From: Apostichopus japonicus
Lineage: Eukaryota; Echinodermata; Holothuroidea; Aspidochirotida; Stichopodidae
Direction: 5' to 3'
NCBI RefSeq assembly: GCF_037975245.1
Contig: NC_092563.1
Coordinates: forward strand, 17,843,594 to 17,907,593
DNA length: 64,000 nt
Of this stretch, positions 38,101-42,105 are shown in pieces. Each line of letters starts with the position of its first letter. The stretch's first letter is position 1. Both the position numbers and the translations under genes were made by a program. A model generated the notes under the pieces. It was given only the letters and a program-made list of their open reading frames with translations. It did not search any database and was not told the origin of the DNA.

Positions 38101-41100
38101 GTAATAAACTCCAGAAAAGAGACGGCAAAGAAAGGAAGAGAATTAAAAGGATCTCAGAAACAGATTCATTCTTTCATCTGATTTAGTAGTTCATCAGTTT
38201 GTAGTATATTTCAATGCTTACATGGTAAGGTAAAATAAAAAGGGGGAAAAAAATATTAAAAATTGACGAAAAGAATTGTCGTGGATAAGATCAGAATTTA
38301 GCAATAAATTTTGCTATTTTTGTACCCTTTTTTATTATAATTCTTTACAGTACTTAATTAGTTTACAAATATTTTCAGAGTTAGTAACAAAGTCAGTCAT
38401 ATACTGTACCTGCACAAGGTAAACTTTGAAAAGAAGCTTTGCAAAGATGAACAGATGGACGTAATATTCTTCAATTTCAAGGGAAAAGAAAGTGAAAAGT
38501 TTTCTGCCAAATTTTGCATTTTCTTATGTGTTGCTATGCTTTGTTCTCTGAAAGGGTCACATCTTGACTCTTGATTGTTGACCTTGTTTCTTTATGGCAT
38601 GTGTGACTTATGACCCTTGACCCCCTAATTTGCATGATACAGGGAGAGGGCAAAGCATGCGGTTAGTGGACCCAGAGGAGGATGAACAGACAGATGAACT
38701 GCTCACGATGCTGGTGAAAACCAGGAAAGATTCCGCCAGTTCCCGACCGCCACGTAAGAGAGAAAGAGCTAGGCATTCCAACCGCAAATCACGTGAGTAA
38801 ATGGGCCGTATTTCGTTTTTCTGTTTTTGGTGGTCCACATACCCCACCCTTTGGTGTACGATTCTTTATTCCATACACTAACTCTGAGATTGCCTTCCGT
38901 TTACTGTTTTCTCACTCCGTTCTGGGGGTTGTTTTACCTTCATGCTCCATTTCTGGGGTTGTTTACCTCCATGCTTCATCCAATATCCTGTATGCATTTG
39001 CATCCTCTCATCTTTGTTGTCTTTTCATCTCTAACTTCTTTAAGCTCTCTGACCAGATGTATTTGGAACTAGAATCATTTATCATGATGTCAATGACCAA
39101 AGTATATTGTTTTGTCGTTAATTAGCTGTGTTAATTATTCAGACGATGGTTTAAATGAACGTTCACAGAATGACTGAATCTTGTTTAGATATTGATCCAC
39201 AATCAAATTAATTTTAGTTTTTACGAATTGCTTGACTTATTTTCCTAAGAAGTTATTTTTCTAAGAAGTTATTTTCCTAAGAAATTGTTATCCCTACAGA
39301 GTTATCTTCCTATGTCACTTTAAAAACATACATGACTGTCATGTTATTACTGTTATAATGCTACATGTAATGTTACTCTAATGCAGTTTGTCTACAATGA
39401 CCAGAGAAAAGCATTGGTTGGAGCAATCGGCCAGACAGATTGAAAAATATATCACCATACCTAGGTTGAGCAATGTGCATGGTATGGAATAAATTAGTGC
39501 TCATATTTTGGGTACCAGTTTTGAAGGCTCTAAACTCTGTCTCACACATAAAATACTTGGTTACTGTGTACAGAAACCTGCTTTGTCAAATCTTTACACT
39601 TGTATAGCAATAATAAGATCACTGTGCATATCATTTTAGGGCATTGTGGACTTGTGATCTAATGATTGCAGGTTCTAGTCCTGGCCAGATCATTGCGTTG
39701 TGTCCTTGGGCAAGGCACTTTATCTCCATTGCCTCTCTTCACCCAGGTGTATAAATGGGGACTTGCGAGGTGACTTGTAAATATAGTTGCATGCGCCGGT
39801 TTGTGGCTGCACCCTATGGCAAGTCCCCCAGGGGACACGTGGCTGTGGTGCGCTGTGGTGCCCCAGGAGAGATTGTTTGAATTGTGCACACTTTGGTGTG
39901 TAGGTGTGACAAGTTACCAATGACCGGGTTAAGTACAGCGCGGCGAGACTTTATTGTAAGTTGCGCTCGCTATATAAGAACTGAGAATTATTATGATGAT
40001 TATTATTTTATGATGCGATGCTGGATAAATTATTCCCAGAGTTGGGAGGGTGCTCATAACTAATAAAATAAGAGTCTGCAAACTCCAATTAGTGTAAAAT
40101 TGTAGGAAGATTATATTTTACCTTTTTGAGGGCCATATTAAAAAAAAAAAAATGTGTGCGCCTTTTTTTTGAGATGCCCTGATCTGGTAAGTGGGATATG
40201 AATATTTTGTGTGAAATATTTTTTAGCCATTTTTCACTTTATTTTCAGTTATATTAAATTTGATGTTCGTCCCTTTTTGTTTGTGTGACATTTTTTTTAT
40301 ATTGTGAAACATATTCATTTCTCCAAAAAATAATTTCAGCCTAGTTGTACTACGAGATATATTCTAGCTTTTCAGTTGAAAGTAGAAAGATGCAAAGTTG
40401 AAGTATCATAGATTGTGATGAAAAGGCAGTAAATCAGGAATCATGGTTTTGATGCAATAGTAAGAATCATACAACAATGGCAGAATGAATCAAGAACATG
40501 TCCCCATTTTCAAACGCTAGAACAATTTTGTGAGAGGTGTCATTGGAAACTCAAAAAGTGGGTTGTTTGCTCCTTTTTCTGTGTTATTGTTTAAAAAAAA
40601 ATTAAAAGATATTTGAGTTATTGAAAAAAAACAATATTGTTTAATACTTGTTAATATCAGATCATATGAATAATAAATACTTAGAAACCAACATGAAAAA
40701 TTGGAAACCTTACCCTGAGCTCTGCTGTAATGTTGTCTTTATGCCTAATCAATATATTATTATGACTGATCATATCATTTATTAATCCACAGCTTAGTCG
40801 CACCACCCATGACTCATTGTCATTATCACTAATCAATATATCATCAACACCATTCTTACACCACCTTTAAACTCCATATCAGTATGACTTGTCATGTATT
40901 ATTTGTCACTACACACCACACTTACACCACCTGTAACTCAATGTCATTATGACCATTCACTATATCATTTTAGCAATGGACACCATAGTGGCACCACCTG
41001 TACCTCAATGTCATTATGACCATTCACTATATCATTTTATCAATAGACACCATAATCGCACCACCTGTAACTCAATGTCATCATGACCAGTCAGTATATC

Positions 41101-42105
41101 ATTTTATCAATGCACACCATAGTGACACAACCTCCAGCTTTATCATTGTACACTTGTAGAATAGATTAACATATTCATTAAATGCTTAACATCATCAATT
41201 TAAAAGTTAATGTGTTAACTTGAATGAAAGTGCCAACCACGAGAAATGTATAAAACACTGCCTAGTTTTCTGCTTAAATTTTACGTGTTGGACTCCTCCT
41301 TGCTAAGGTCATTAGCGGTCAAAGTCTGAAACCTCATATATTTAAAAAAAAATGTAAAACCAAAAAGTATTTGTATCTTGTTAAATTGTTCAGTTCTGAA
41401 GGAAGAAAAATCTTACCAGGTATATAAAGAAAATGGAAAATCTGTTGAAATTAACCTTACAATATTCTACAATCCCTTACAAACATTCCTGCAGATACGT
41501 TTGCAAAGTTAAAATAAACTTTGCTGGTAAGTCAGCATTGTACAGATACCGTTCAACAAGTCCTGTGCATTTACTGTGATGAAAATCTAATAACATAGCT
41601 ATATGAGAAAATTCTCAAATGACAGAGTGAGGGAGCTGACCATCTGATTTAAAATATCTGCCTCTTACAGGCATGAGCTTTTTCCGCGAATTCGCGGAAT
41701 ATCCGTGATTTCTTTTCTACCTCAGGGACAAAAACTATTATCCTAACACACTGAAGCATACGCAAACTGGAGCCTATACCGCAATTTTTGCAAAGTTCCG
41801 TGATTTTTTTTTACCTCAGGCTCATCCATGCTCTTAGCTTATCTGGCCAGAACATGTTGCTACCCACTTCCCCACGCCCCCTACTTTTACAGAATGTATC
41901 AAAGTTAGAAAAAGAGAACCCTCTCCAACTAGAAATCTTACCAGAAAGAATCCCTTATGAAGAGAAAGAAAGCAGCCAAATTTATTCTGATTCTATCTTT
42001 ATTTTCTTTGCCATTTCAGTAAGAAGAACTCTAAAGAGTGGTCTGACAGATGCCGAGAAGGCTGCACTTGGTCTGATGCCGAAATCACCCACAATTAAAG
42101 TTTAG
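1..42105 (+). CDS. FHOD: FHOD-type formin, 5'-truncated by window edge (whole gene span)
   Basis: Formins nucleate and elongate unbranched actin filaments. FHOD members act on stress fibres and sarcomeres and are held inactive by DID-DAD contact until Rho GTPase or ROCK signalling. The assembled plus-strand model reads: giant disordered exon, small phase-1 exons, poly-proline FH1, FH2 over about ten exons, then a basic tail with a DAD-like end. FH2 hallmarks are the segment [11 protein letters not shown] (it holds the isoleucine position needed for actin binding in formins) and [10 protein letters not shown]. The C-terminus [10 protein letters not shown] is essentially that of vertebrate FHOD1/FHOD3. 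All junctions are GT-AG, phases match across every join used, and the total is an exact multiple of three (2,683 residues plus stop in this window). The N-terminal GBD and armadillo DID/FH3 are not in the window and should lie upstream. At least twice the usual FHOD length because of the first exon. The FHOD family call is very secure; FHOD1 versus FHOD3 orthology is not assigned. Confidence 0.93.
290..2020 (+). repeat. Degenerate protein repeat: LLxLLRGGD motifs
   Basis: Short acidic-leader motifs recur in the giant exon: [80 protein letters not shown] and [13 protein letters not shown] ninth, [11 protein letters not shown], lies just upstream at bases 44-76. Spacing is irregular (about 45 to 125 residues), so these are scattered short linear motifs in disordered sequence, not a folded repeat. 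Leucine spacing suggests a short amphipathic docking helix followed by an RGGD/KGGD turn. No known FHOD function is recalled for this motif. Confidence 0.8.
2560..2880 (+). repeat. Three ~30-residue protein repeats ([12 protein letters not shown] type)
   Basis: Three consecutive units read [38 protein letters not shown] and [19 protein letters not shown], each followed by a Ser/Lys/Glu stretch, with a period of about 29-30 codons. A weaker upstream relative ([17 protein letters not shown]) may be a fourth unit. The pattern of basic lead-in, Val-Pro-Val and a short I-K-x-K-x-L helix looks like a repeated ligand-binding motif. Its partner cannot be named from sequence. Confidence 0.75.
5103..6416 (+). 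other. FHOD intron, no recognised element
   Basis: Starts with the strong donor GTGAGT and ends at the acceptor of the 42-nt cassette exon. AT-rich sequence with many stops in all frames. I see no repeat or RNA gene in it. Confidence 0.6.
6417..6458 (+). CDS. FHOD: FHOD candidate cassette exon (42 nt, basic)
   Basis: Bounded by acceptor TATCTCCTCTTCAG and consensus donor AAAA|GTAAGT. It enters and leaves in phase 1, matching both neighbours, and encodes [13 protein letters not shown] with an Arg from the upstream junction. Strongly basic, like a nuclear-localisation or phosphoinositide-binding patch. Whether it is constitutive or skipped cannot be seen. Confidence 0.65.
6459..8590 (+). other. 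FHOD intron, AT-rich, no recognised element
   Basis: Open frames here are short and lack codon structure. A CT-rich run lies at about 7,195-7,260. Nothing gene-like is supported. Confidence 0.5.
8594..8960 (+). repeat. tRNA-derived SINE-like repeat, copy 1
   Basis: Contains an RNA polymerase III A-box match (TGGTCAAGTGG at 8606) and a near B-box (GTTCGAGGT at 8651) with tRNA-like spacing. A non-tRNA body follows that shares long stretches (for example CTCTTCACCCAGGTGTATAA) with a second copy near 39.65-39.95 kb. Intronic in FHOD, same strand. Confidence 0.7.
8995..9075 (+). CDS. FHOD: FHOD exon (81 nt, phase 1-1)
   Basis: Acceptor ATTGAAACAG, donor AAAG|GTATAG. With the single base carried from upstream it reads [19 protein letters not shown] and on to HHRRK, 27 codons with no stop; another frame hits a stop. 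Pro/Ser/Thr-rich linker sequence. Confidence 0.75.
9076..11109 (+). other. FHOD intron with a 21-bp tandem array
   Basis: AT-rich intronic sequence. The only clear structure is the 21-bp repeat array at about 9.9-10.04 kb; the open frames around it are products of that repeat. Confidence 0.5.
9897..10041 (+). repeat. 21-bp tandem repeat, about 7 copies
   Basis: Near-perfect head-to-tail copies of ATAGCAATTTGACCATTTTG plus C, with G/T alternation in GACC/GTCC and an ATTT-to-TTTT change in the last units. Because 21 is a multiple of three, it creates open frames on both strands that are not genes. Confidence 0.92.
11110..11142 (+). CDS. FHOD: FHOD possible 33-nt cassette exon
   Basis: Acceptor AATTTCTTATAG, donor GGAG|GTGGGT. 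Entering in phase 1 it reads [11 protein letters not shown] and leaves in phase 1. Fits the pattern of neighbouring phase-1 exons, but the splice sites are only fair and a short open stretch can arise by chance. Confidence 0.3.
11671..11697 (+). CDS. FHOD: FHOD possible 27-nt microexon
   Basis: Preceded by a long pyrimidine tract ending CCACTTTCTCAG and followed by donor GGCG|GTGAAA. Nine codons, phase 1 in and out, reading GTVVTTDLG with the carried base. The acceptor is strong and the donor moderate. RNA evidence would decide. Confidence 0.35.
11698..13478 (+). other. FHOD intron with simple-sequence tracts
   Basis: Contains a poly-A run near 11,980-12,000, C/T-rich tracts at about 12.2-12.4 kb and a G-rich tract near 12.88 kb. 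No exon beyond those listed is supported. Confidence 0.5.
13479..13583 (+). CDS. FHOD: FHOD exon (105 nt, phase 1-1)
   Basis: Acceptor GACCACTTTACAG, donor CAAG|GTGAGT. The carried G completes GAT and the exon reads [20 protein letters not shown] then [15 protein letters not shown]. Acidic, Pro/Thr-rich linker; both splice sites are good. Confidence 0.82.
13584..14543 (+). other. FHOD intron, nothing recognised
   Basis: AT-rich intron with T-runs. No repeat or exon is apparent. Confidence 0.5.
14544..14600 (+). CDS. FHOD: FHOD exon (57 nt, phase 1-1)
   Basis: Acceptor TTTCCTTGTCTCAG, donor CCAA|GTGAGT. Reads [19 protein letters not shown] with the carried base. Strong splice sites on both sides and symmetric phase. 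Confidence 0.8.
14860..15147 (+). repeat. G-rich minisatellite (GGAGGTAAATATGTACTATT units)
   Basis: About nine units of roughly 28-37 bp, each with G-runs (GGGGGTTGGGGG) followed by AGGTAAATATGTACTATT. Closely spaced G-runs give quadruplex potential on the plus strand. The array is interrupted by a retrotransposon; a remnant unit reappears just beyond it at about 16,799. Confidence 0.88.
15148..16798 (-). mobile_element. 5'-truncated non-LTR retrotransposon (CR1/L2-like)
   Basis: Minus-strand fragment with RT coding sequence, about 225 bp of 3'UTR, and a 3' end of tandem ATGAAA-type units (seen on the plus strand as repeated TTCATT). It lacks the endonuclease, as expected from incomplete target-primed reverse transcription. 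Both flanks are the same minisatellite (AGGTAAAT on one side, GGTAAATATGTACTATTG on the other), so it landed inside the array and the exact target duplication is masked. Confidence 0.85.
15374..16798 (-). CDS. Reverse transcriptase fragment of non-LTR retrotransposon
   Basis: An open frame runs without a stop from the truncated upstream end at about 16,798. The region before the ATG at 16,591 already reads [19 protein letters not shown], a classical RT start. Other motifs are [36 protein letters not shown] (fingers and palm), the catalytic FADDTNIF, and the thumb motif [10 protein letters not shown] then TNFLGVTID. The tail matches the C-terminal domain of CR1/L2/Rex-type elements. The catalytic Asp pair is intact and no frameshift is seen in the retained part. 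The missing N-terminal endonuclease makes autonomous activity unlikely. Opposite strand to FHOD, inside an intron. Confidence 0.92.
   Translation of the reverse strand, partial: PLTHIINLSLATGTVPDHIKIAKVIPVYKEGDHDVIGNYRPVSVLTGFSKIFERIVHNRIYNFISKHDIMFKSQYGYRPGHSTELALTEALEVLYDAIDNKRISVGVFLDLSKAFDTIDHRILFMKLSHYGIRGTGLDWIRSYLSNRKQFTNCLHTDSDCMNVVCGVPQGSILGPLRFIIYVNDICHVPDNCTIVSFADDTNIFFSGLDPVEMRARICHVLDEFHAWFSANKLSLNVGKTKYVVFNEGRNRNILSDIQMHGSSLKKVCFTNFLGVTIDSGLTWRDHINTISTNISRGVGILSKLKHYLPKHILRSLYFTLIYPHLTYCITVWSGTAAYNIKKLFVLQKRAIRHISSADYNDHTSKLFASLKLLKLPDLVKVHLATFAYRSINGYNPPTCKNLFTVNREIHDYNTRQAGHIHKLFPHSNLGKQSICYRATTCWNYLLNHHDHIQNDSQSPRSFKSQLSEVYISDY
16799..18087 (+). other. FHOD intron with a TIR hairpin repeat
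   Basis: Apart from the MITE-like hairpin at 17.17-17.33 kb, the sequence is plain AT-rich intron. Confidence 0.5.
17174..17330. mobile_element. MITE-like hairpin with GACGTTTCGATCCTAGCAGG core
   Basis: A perfect 28-bp inverted repeat (17174-17201 and 17243-17270) encloses GATCCTAGCAGGATCTTCTT, itself a small palindrome. The right arm continues outward into TAGTGGATAAGCAGTTTGCT. That outer arm recurs, reverse-complemented and joined to the same core, at about 34.08-34.18 kb. A third copy of the core is at 60.95-61.0 kb. No transposase is present. Confidence 0.75.
18088..18159 (+). CDS. FHOD: FHOD exon (72 nt, phase 1-1, basic)
   Basis: Acceptor TTTTATCCCAAAAG, donor AAAA|GTAAGG. The carried A gives Thr and the exon reads [18 protein letters not shown] then NYSTSK. 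The RRRRPNR cluster is a likely phosphorylation or nuclear-targeting region. The acceptor is weaker than its neighbours', so it may be skipped in some transcripts. Confidence 0.68.
18744..19032 (+). repeat. 26-bp minisatellite, about 11 copies
   Basis: Head-to-tail units of GGATAGGCTACTTGTCTTAA plus TGGCAC, alternating with TTCATGGCAT variants. Two interleaved variants suggest a higher-order 52-bp period in part of the array. Confidence 0.9.
20302..20530 (+). repeat. Tandem duplication of ~115 bp
   Basis: Both units contain GGCCATTGAACTTCTTGCC, then TATATGCATTCAAATAATTT, then TTCTTCACCAAT(T/G)AGATATCTCA, with small indels between copies. Confidence 0.8.
20944..21006 (+). CDS. FHOD: FHOD exon (63 nt, phase 1-1)
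   Basis: Acceptor TTTGTTTGAATATTCAG, donor AGAG|GTAAGT. Reads [18 protein letters not shown] and NFR with carried bases, 21 codons. Strong donor. Confidence 0.82.
21310..21990 (+). repeat. Diverged repeats rich in AGGTCA half-sites
   Basis: Three loosely related segments of about 250 bp share GTCAAA...TGAAAAC...GATATCTC...GGGAAACTT...CCTATAGTGAGTACAAGA. They carry repeated AGGTCA/GGGTCA hexamers, several spaced by four bases. Looks like an old repeat family, not a gene. Confidence 0.6.
22354..22427 (+). CDS. FHOD: FHOD doubtful exon (phase conflict)
   Basis: Acceptor TTGCTCATTTTAG is plausible. In phase 1 the frame reads [17 protein letters not shown] then PSDQSIQA. The good donor GCA|GTAAGC leaves in phase 0 and would break the next exon. 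A weak earlier donor (AAA|GTACCA, exon of 30 nt) would keep phase 1. Reading through gives a stop two codons past the donor. Could be an alternative or truncating exon; left out of the main model. Confidence 0.3.
22772..22864 (+). CDS. FHOD: FHOD exon (93 nt, phase 1-1)
   Basis: Acceptor TATTTTCCTCTAG, donor GAAG|GTTTGT. Reads [18 protein letters not shown] then [13 protein letters not shown]. The RRRNSGS segment is a typical basophilic-kinase or 14-3-3-like site. The other two frames contain stops, and phase 1 entry matches the rest of the chain. Confidence 0.82.
23385..23619 (+). repeat. Tandem duplication copying an acceptor and exon start
   Basis: Two units of about 113-118 bp share TTTGTCACCA, GCATTTCACAGTTGTGACTC, the pyrimidine tract, TCCAG and the first coding bases AAAACCAAAGAA(A/T)TGCC. 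The downstream unit carries the acceptor used in the gene model. The upstream acceptor (at 23475) is 113 bp away, so using it shifts the frame and meets a stop at 23,622-23,624. Confidence 0.88.
23589..24643 (+). CDS. FHOD: FHOD exon with FH1 and start of FH2
   Basis: Acceptor TTTTTCCTCCAG; enters in phase 1 ([14 protein letters not shown]...) and exits in phase 0 at AGG|GTGAGT. The first 230 codons are acidic linker with [20 protein letters not shown] just before FH1, resembling the conserved segment upstream of FH1 in FHOD proteins. The FH1 block (24,303-24,420) has five runs of 6-9 prolines separated by MGG, GGM or IG; such runs bind profilin-actin and SH3/WW domains. FH2 begins at about [20 protein letters not shown], with the LFWRQF core and the FESRGKDFL helix typical of the FH2 lasso/knob. 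The antisense frame is poly-Gly and is an artefact. Confidence 0.95.
25447..25461 (+). CDS. FHOD: FHOD possible 15-nt microexon
   Basis: TTGACTATTTCAAGA (LTISR) lies between acceptor TGTGATTTCAG and donor AAGA|GTAAGA, phase 0 on both sides, and would insert five residues between the FLPR and KATDS segments of FH2. Sites are reasonable, but so short an exon can be chance. Confidence 0.28.
27155..27455 (+). repeat. tRNA-derived SINE-like repeat (Leu/Ser-type head)
   Basis: A-box TGGCCGAGTGG at 27,159 and a B-box-like GGTTCCATACC at 27,220 flank a long variable region, as in class II (Leu/Ser) tRNAs. The head cannot fold as an intact tRNA, and the body ends in a TTATTATTATTA tail. Different family from the 8.6-kb and 39.65-kb copies. 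Confidence 0.6.
28355..28513 (+). CDS. FHOD: FHOD exon: FH2 core (159 nt, phase 0-0)
   Basis: Acceptor TTTATATTTCTCAG, donor GAG|GTAAAG. Reads [20 protein letters not shown] then [20 protein letters not shown] and [13 protein letters not shown]. The [11 protein letters not shown] stretch is the conserved FH2 knob region whose isoleucine contacts actin; intact here. Confidence 0.95.
28926..29108 (+). CDS. FHOD: FHOD exon: FH2 (183 nt, phase 0-0)
   Basis: Acceptor TTGATTATTTCAG, donor GAAGAG|GTTAGT. Reads [20 protein letters not shown] and later [20 protein letters not shown] then [16 protein letters not shown]. This is the P-T-x-E-E/LGxAExF pattern typical of FH2 domains. Read-through into the intron adds 28 residues before a stop, without support as a real isoform. 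Confidence 0.95.
29198..29309 (+). repeat. 56-bp tandem duplication
   Basis: Two adjacent copies of GAGAAGTCTGGCCAAATGGA followed by TCTCACATACTGATTAATCC; only a few bases differ, so the duplication is recent. It lies about 90 bases past an FH2 splice donor. Confidence 0.9.
29310..29690 (+). repeat. Dispersed repeat, inverted copy near 60 kb
   Basis: About 370 bp matches the reverse complement of roughly 60,000-60,360. Shared blocks include ACGGTAGCAAGCTGTGTGTG-type sequence and GACCTGAGATG(T/-)CATCGCTG. Ends carry a short imperfect inverted match (GATTAAAGG). A nonautonomous element is the simplest reading. Open frames in it are not genes. Confidence 0.78.
30289..30408 (+). CDS. FHOD: FHOD exon: FH2 post region (120 nt, phase 0-0)
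   Basis: Acceptor is a long T-tract ending TTCTTTAG; donor AAT|GTAAGA. Reads [20 protein letters not shown] then [20 protein letters not shown]. The AVGNFLN motif is the most conserved stretch of FH2 domains (post subdomain, dimerisation with the lasso). Confidence 0.96.
30501..31408. mobile_element. TIR element of 908 bp (hAT-like, decayed)
   Basis: Ends are inverted repeats: CAGGGATGTAAGT at the left, and ACCTACATCCCTG (reverse complement CAGGGATGTAGGT) at the right. The flanking 8-mers agree at only five of eight positions. Inside are three copies of a roughly 75-110-bp block (TTCCACAAAATTGTTCGAAT ... CGCGGCAAAAATGCCTGGCC) separated by TCTTCCGTATTTxTACGGAAA palindromes, and a doubled AGCTAGCCTAACAT segment near the right end. 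No transposase. Confidence 0.6.
32484..32648 (+). CDS. FHOD: FHOD exon: FH2 (165 nt, phase 0-0)
   Basis: Acceptor TTTTTGACGTTAG, donor AAAG|GTAAGC. Reads [20 protein letters not shown] then [17 protein letters not shown] and the helix continuing to RCAK. Matches the L-x-K-x-x-E-V-K-D-T pattern of the FH2 post domain. Confidence 0.95.
32930..33560. mobile_element. Repeat bounded by GTACTTAAGTAC clusters
   Basis: Both ends of this roughly 600-bp intronic segment are rich in TACCTTAAGTACCTAACTA / TAAGTACCTAGTTAGTTAGG palindromic words; the middle is unrelated AT-rich sequence. Looks like a palindromic-terminus MITE, but exact ends and a target duplication were not resolved. A similar, more decayed TACTCGAGTAC region lies at about 35.15-35.33 kb. 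Confidence 0.4.
33602..33720 (+). CDS. FHOD: FHOD exon: FH2 (119 nt, phase 0-2)
   Basis: Acceptor TTTTCCACTCAAG, donor AGAAA|GTGAGT. Reads [20 protein letters not shown] then [19 protein letters not shown]. The acidic helix with CKASW is characteristic of FHOD FH2. Exits two bases into a Lys codon, completed by the next exon. Confidence 0.95.
34080..34190. repeat. Second copy of the GATCCTAGCAGGATC TIR repeat
   Basis: Carries GTTAGCAAACTGCTTATCCA at the outer end and the core GATCCTAGCAGGATCTTCTT at the inner end. This shows the outer arm seen at 17.3 kb is part of the same element. Confidence 0.72.
35018..35092 (+). CDS. FHOD: FHOD exon: FH2 (75 nt, phase 2-2)
   Basis: Acceptor TTTCCATTTTCTAG, donor AACAG|GTCAGT. 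Reads [20 protein letters not shown] then RVLNR across the junction. Phases agree on both sides. Confidence 0.93.
35623..35815 (+). CDS. FHOD: FHOD exon: end of FH2 (193 nt, phase 2-0)
   Basis: Acceptor GTGATGTCTCCTAG, donor GAG|GTAAAA. Reads [20 protein letters not shown], then [19 protein letters not shown], then a basic helix and [10 protein letters not shown]. [13 protein letters not shown] and NKTRGKMIT are hallmark FHOD sequences at the end of FH2. The last bases and donor seed the adjoining minisatellite. Confidence 0.96.
35804..36345 (+). repeat. 45/47-bp minisatellite made from an exon end and its donor
   Basis: About 12 units of ATGATAACTGAG|GTACAATC followed by TGTTTGTA(CACA/TA)TAGCTGCTGGTTAGG. 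The first unit is the real exon end (coding MITE) with its donor GTAAAA; every later unit repeats GAG|GTACAA, a copied 5' splice site. Units of 47 and 45 bp alternate (CACATAG versus TATAG). The last unit is degenerate. Confidence 0.95.
36545..36662 (+). CDS. FHOD: FHOD exon: post-FH2 tail (118 nt, phase 0-1)
   Basis: Acceptor TTTCATCTGTTTTTAG, donor AATA|GTAAGA. Reads [20 protein letters not shown] then [19 protein letters not shown]. Corresponds to the DAxxEHxxMKAxL...RTRSRASR region that follows FH2 in FHOD proteins. Confidence 0.9.
36663..37500 (+). other. FHOD intron, nothing recognised
   Basis: AT-rich intron ending in the pyrimidine-rich acceptor of the microexon. No repeats noted. 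Confidence 0.5.
37501..37515 (+). CDS. FHOD: FHOD 15-nt microexon (TCTPH)
   Basis: CGTGTACGCCCCACA is bounded by the near-ideal acceptor TATCTTTGCTTTCTCAG and the consensus donor GTGAGT. It enters and exits in phase 1, exactly as its neighbours require, and adds five residues (TCTPH) including a new Thr-Pro site. Skipping it keeps the frame, so regulated inclusion is plausible. Confidence 0.7.
38038..38186 (+). CDS. FHOD: FHOD candidate alternative exon (cassette or alternative C-terminus)
   Basis: Acceptor CTTTCTATTCACTACAG. In phase 1 the frame is open for 49 codons: [20 protein letters not shown], then [18 protein letters not shown], and ends at TAG 38,184. Two readings are possible. With donor ACC|GTAATA at 38,100 it is a 63-nt phase 1-1 cassette. 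Read to the stop, it is a terminal exon that would replace the DAD with a different basic tail; an AATAAA lies at about 38,232. It is too short to be obvious as a frame, but the basic cluster resembles the real tail. Confidence 0.42.
38643..38792 (+). CDS. FHOD: FHOD exon: acidic and polybasic tail (150 nt, phase 1-1)
   Basis: Acceptor TTTGCATGATACAG, donor ATCAC|GTGAGT. Reads [20 protein letters not shown] then [20 protein letters not shown] and RARHSNRKS. The polybasic [13 protein letters not shown] precedes the DAD and aligns with the ROCK-phosphorylated segment of FHOD1. Confidence 0.93.
39650..39995 (+). repeat. tRNA-derived SINE-like repeat, copy 2
   Basis: B-box match GGTTCTAGTCC at 39,671; the A-box half is eroded. 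The body matches the 8.6-kb copy (CTCTTCACCCAGGTGTATAA, GGACTTGCGAGGT, CGCCGGTTTGTGGCTGCA, TTGTGCACACTTTGGTGTG). Includes an extra CCTTGGGCAAGGCACTTTAT segment, and ends in ATTATTATGATGATTATT. Confidence 0.75.
40735..41130 (+). repeat. Diverged 67-bp tandem repeat, about 6 copies
   Basis: Units contain CACCACCTGTAACTCAATGT, CATTATGACCA and TCACTATATCATTTTATCAA then TxxACACCATAxT. Copies differ by 10-20 percent, so the array is old. Confidence 0.8.
42020..42105 (+). CDS. FHOD: FHOD last coding exon (DAD-like C-terminus)
   Basis: Acceptor TTTGCCATTTCAG. The carried C gives Leu and the exon reads [20 protein letters not shown] then PKSPTIKV and [13 protein letters not shown] is the signature of the FHOD DAD, which folds back on the DID for autoinhibition. 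The final residues after ALGL vary between species. Confidence 0.95.

Larger units (their letters stand above)
38793..42019 (+). other. FHOD last intron with SINE and 67-bp repeats
   Basis: A SINE-like copy (39.65-39.99 kb) and a diverged 67-bp tandem array (40.74-41.13 kb) are the only structures seen. Open frames at 38.8-39.1 kb are intron read-through. Confidence 0.5.

Noticed and set aside
41668-41835. TTCCGCGAATTCGCGGAA palindrome as a TIR element
   Set aside because: The palindrome is real, but the right-hand sequence does not form a matching inverted terminus and no target duplication was found.
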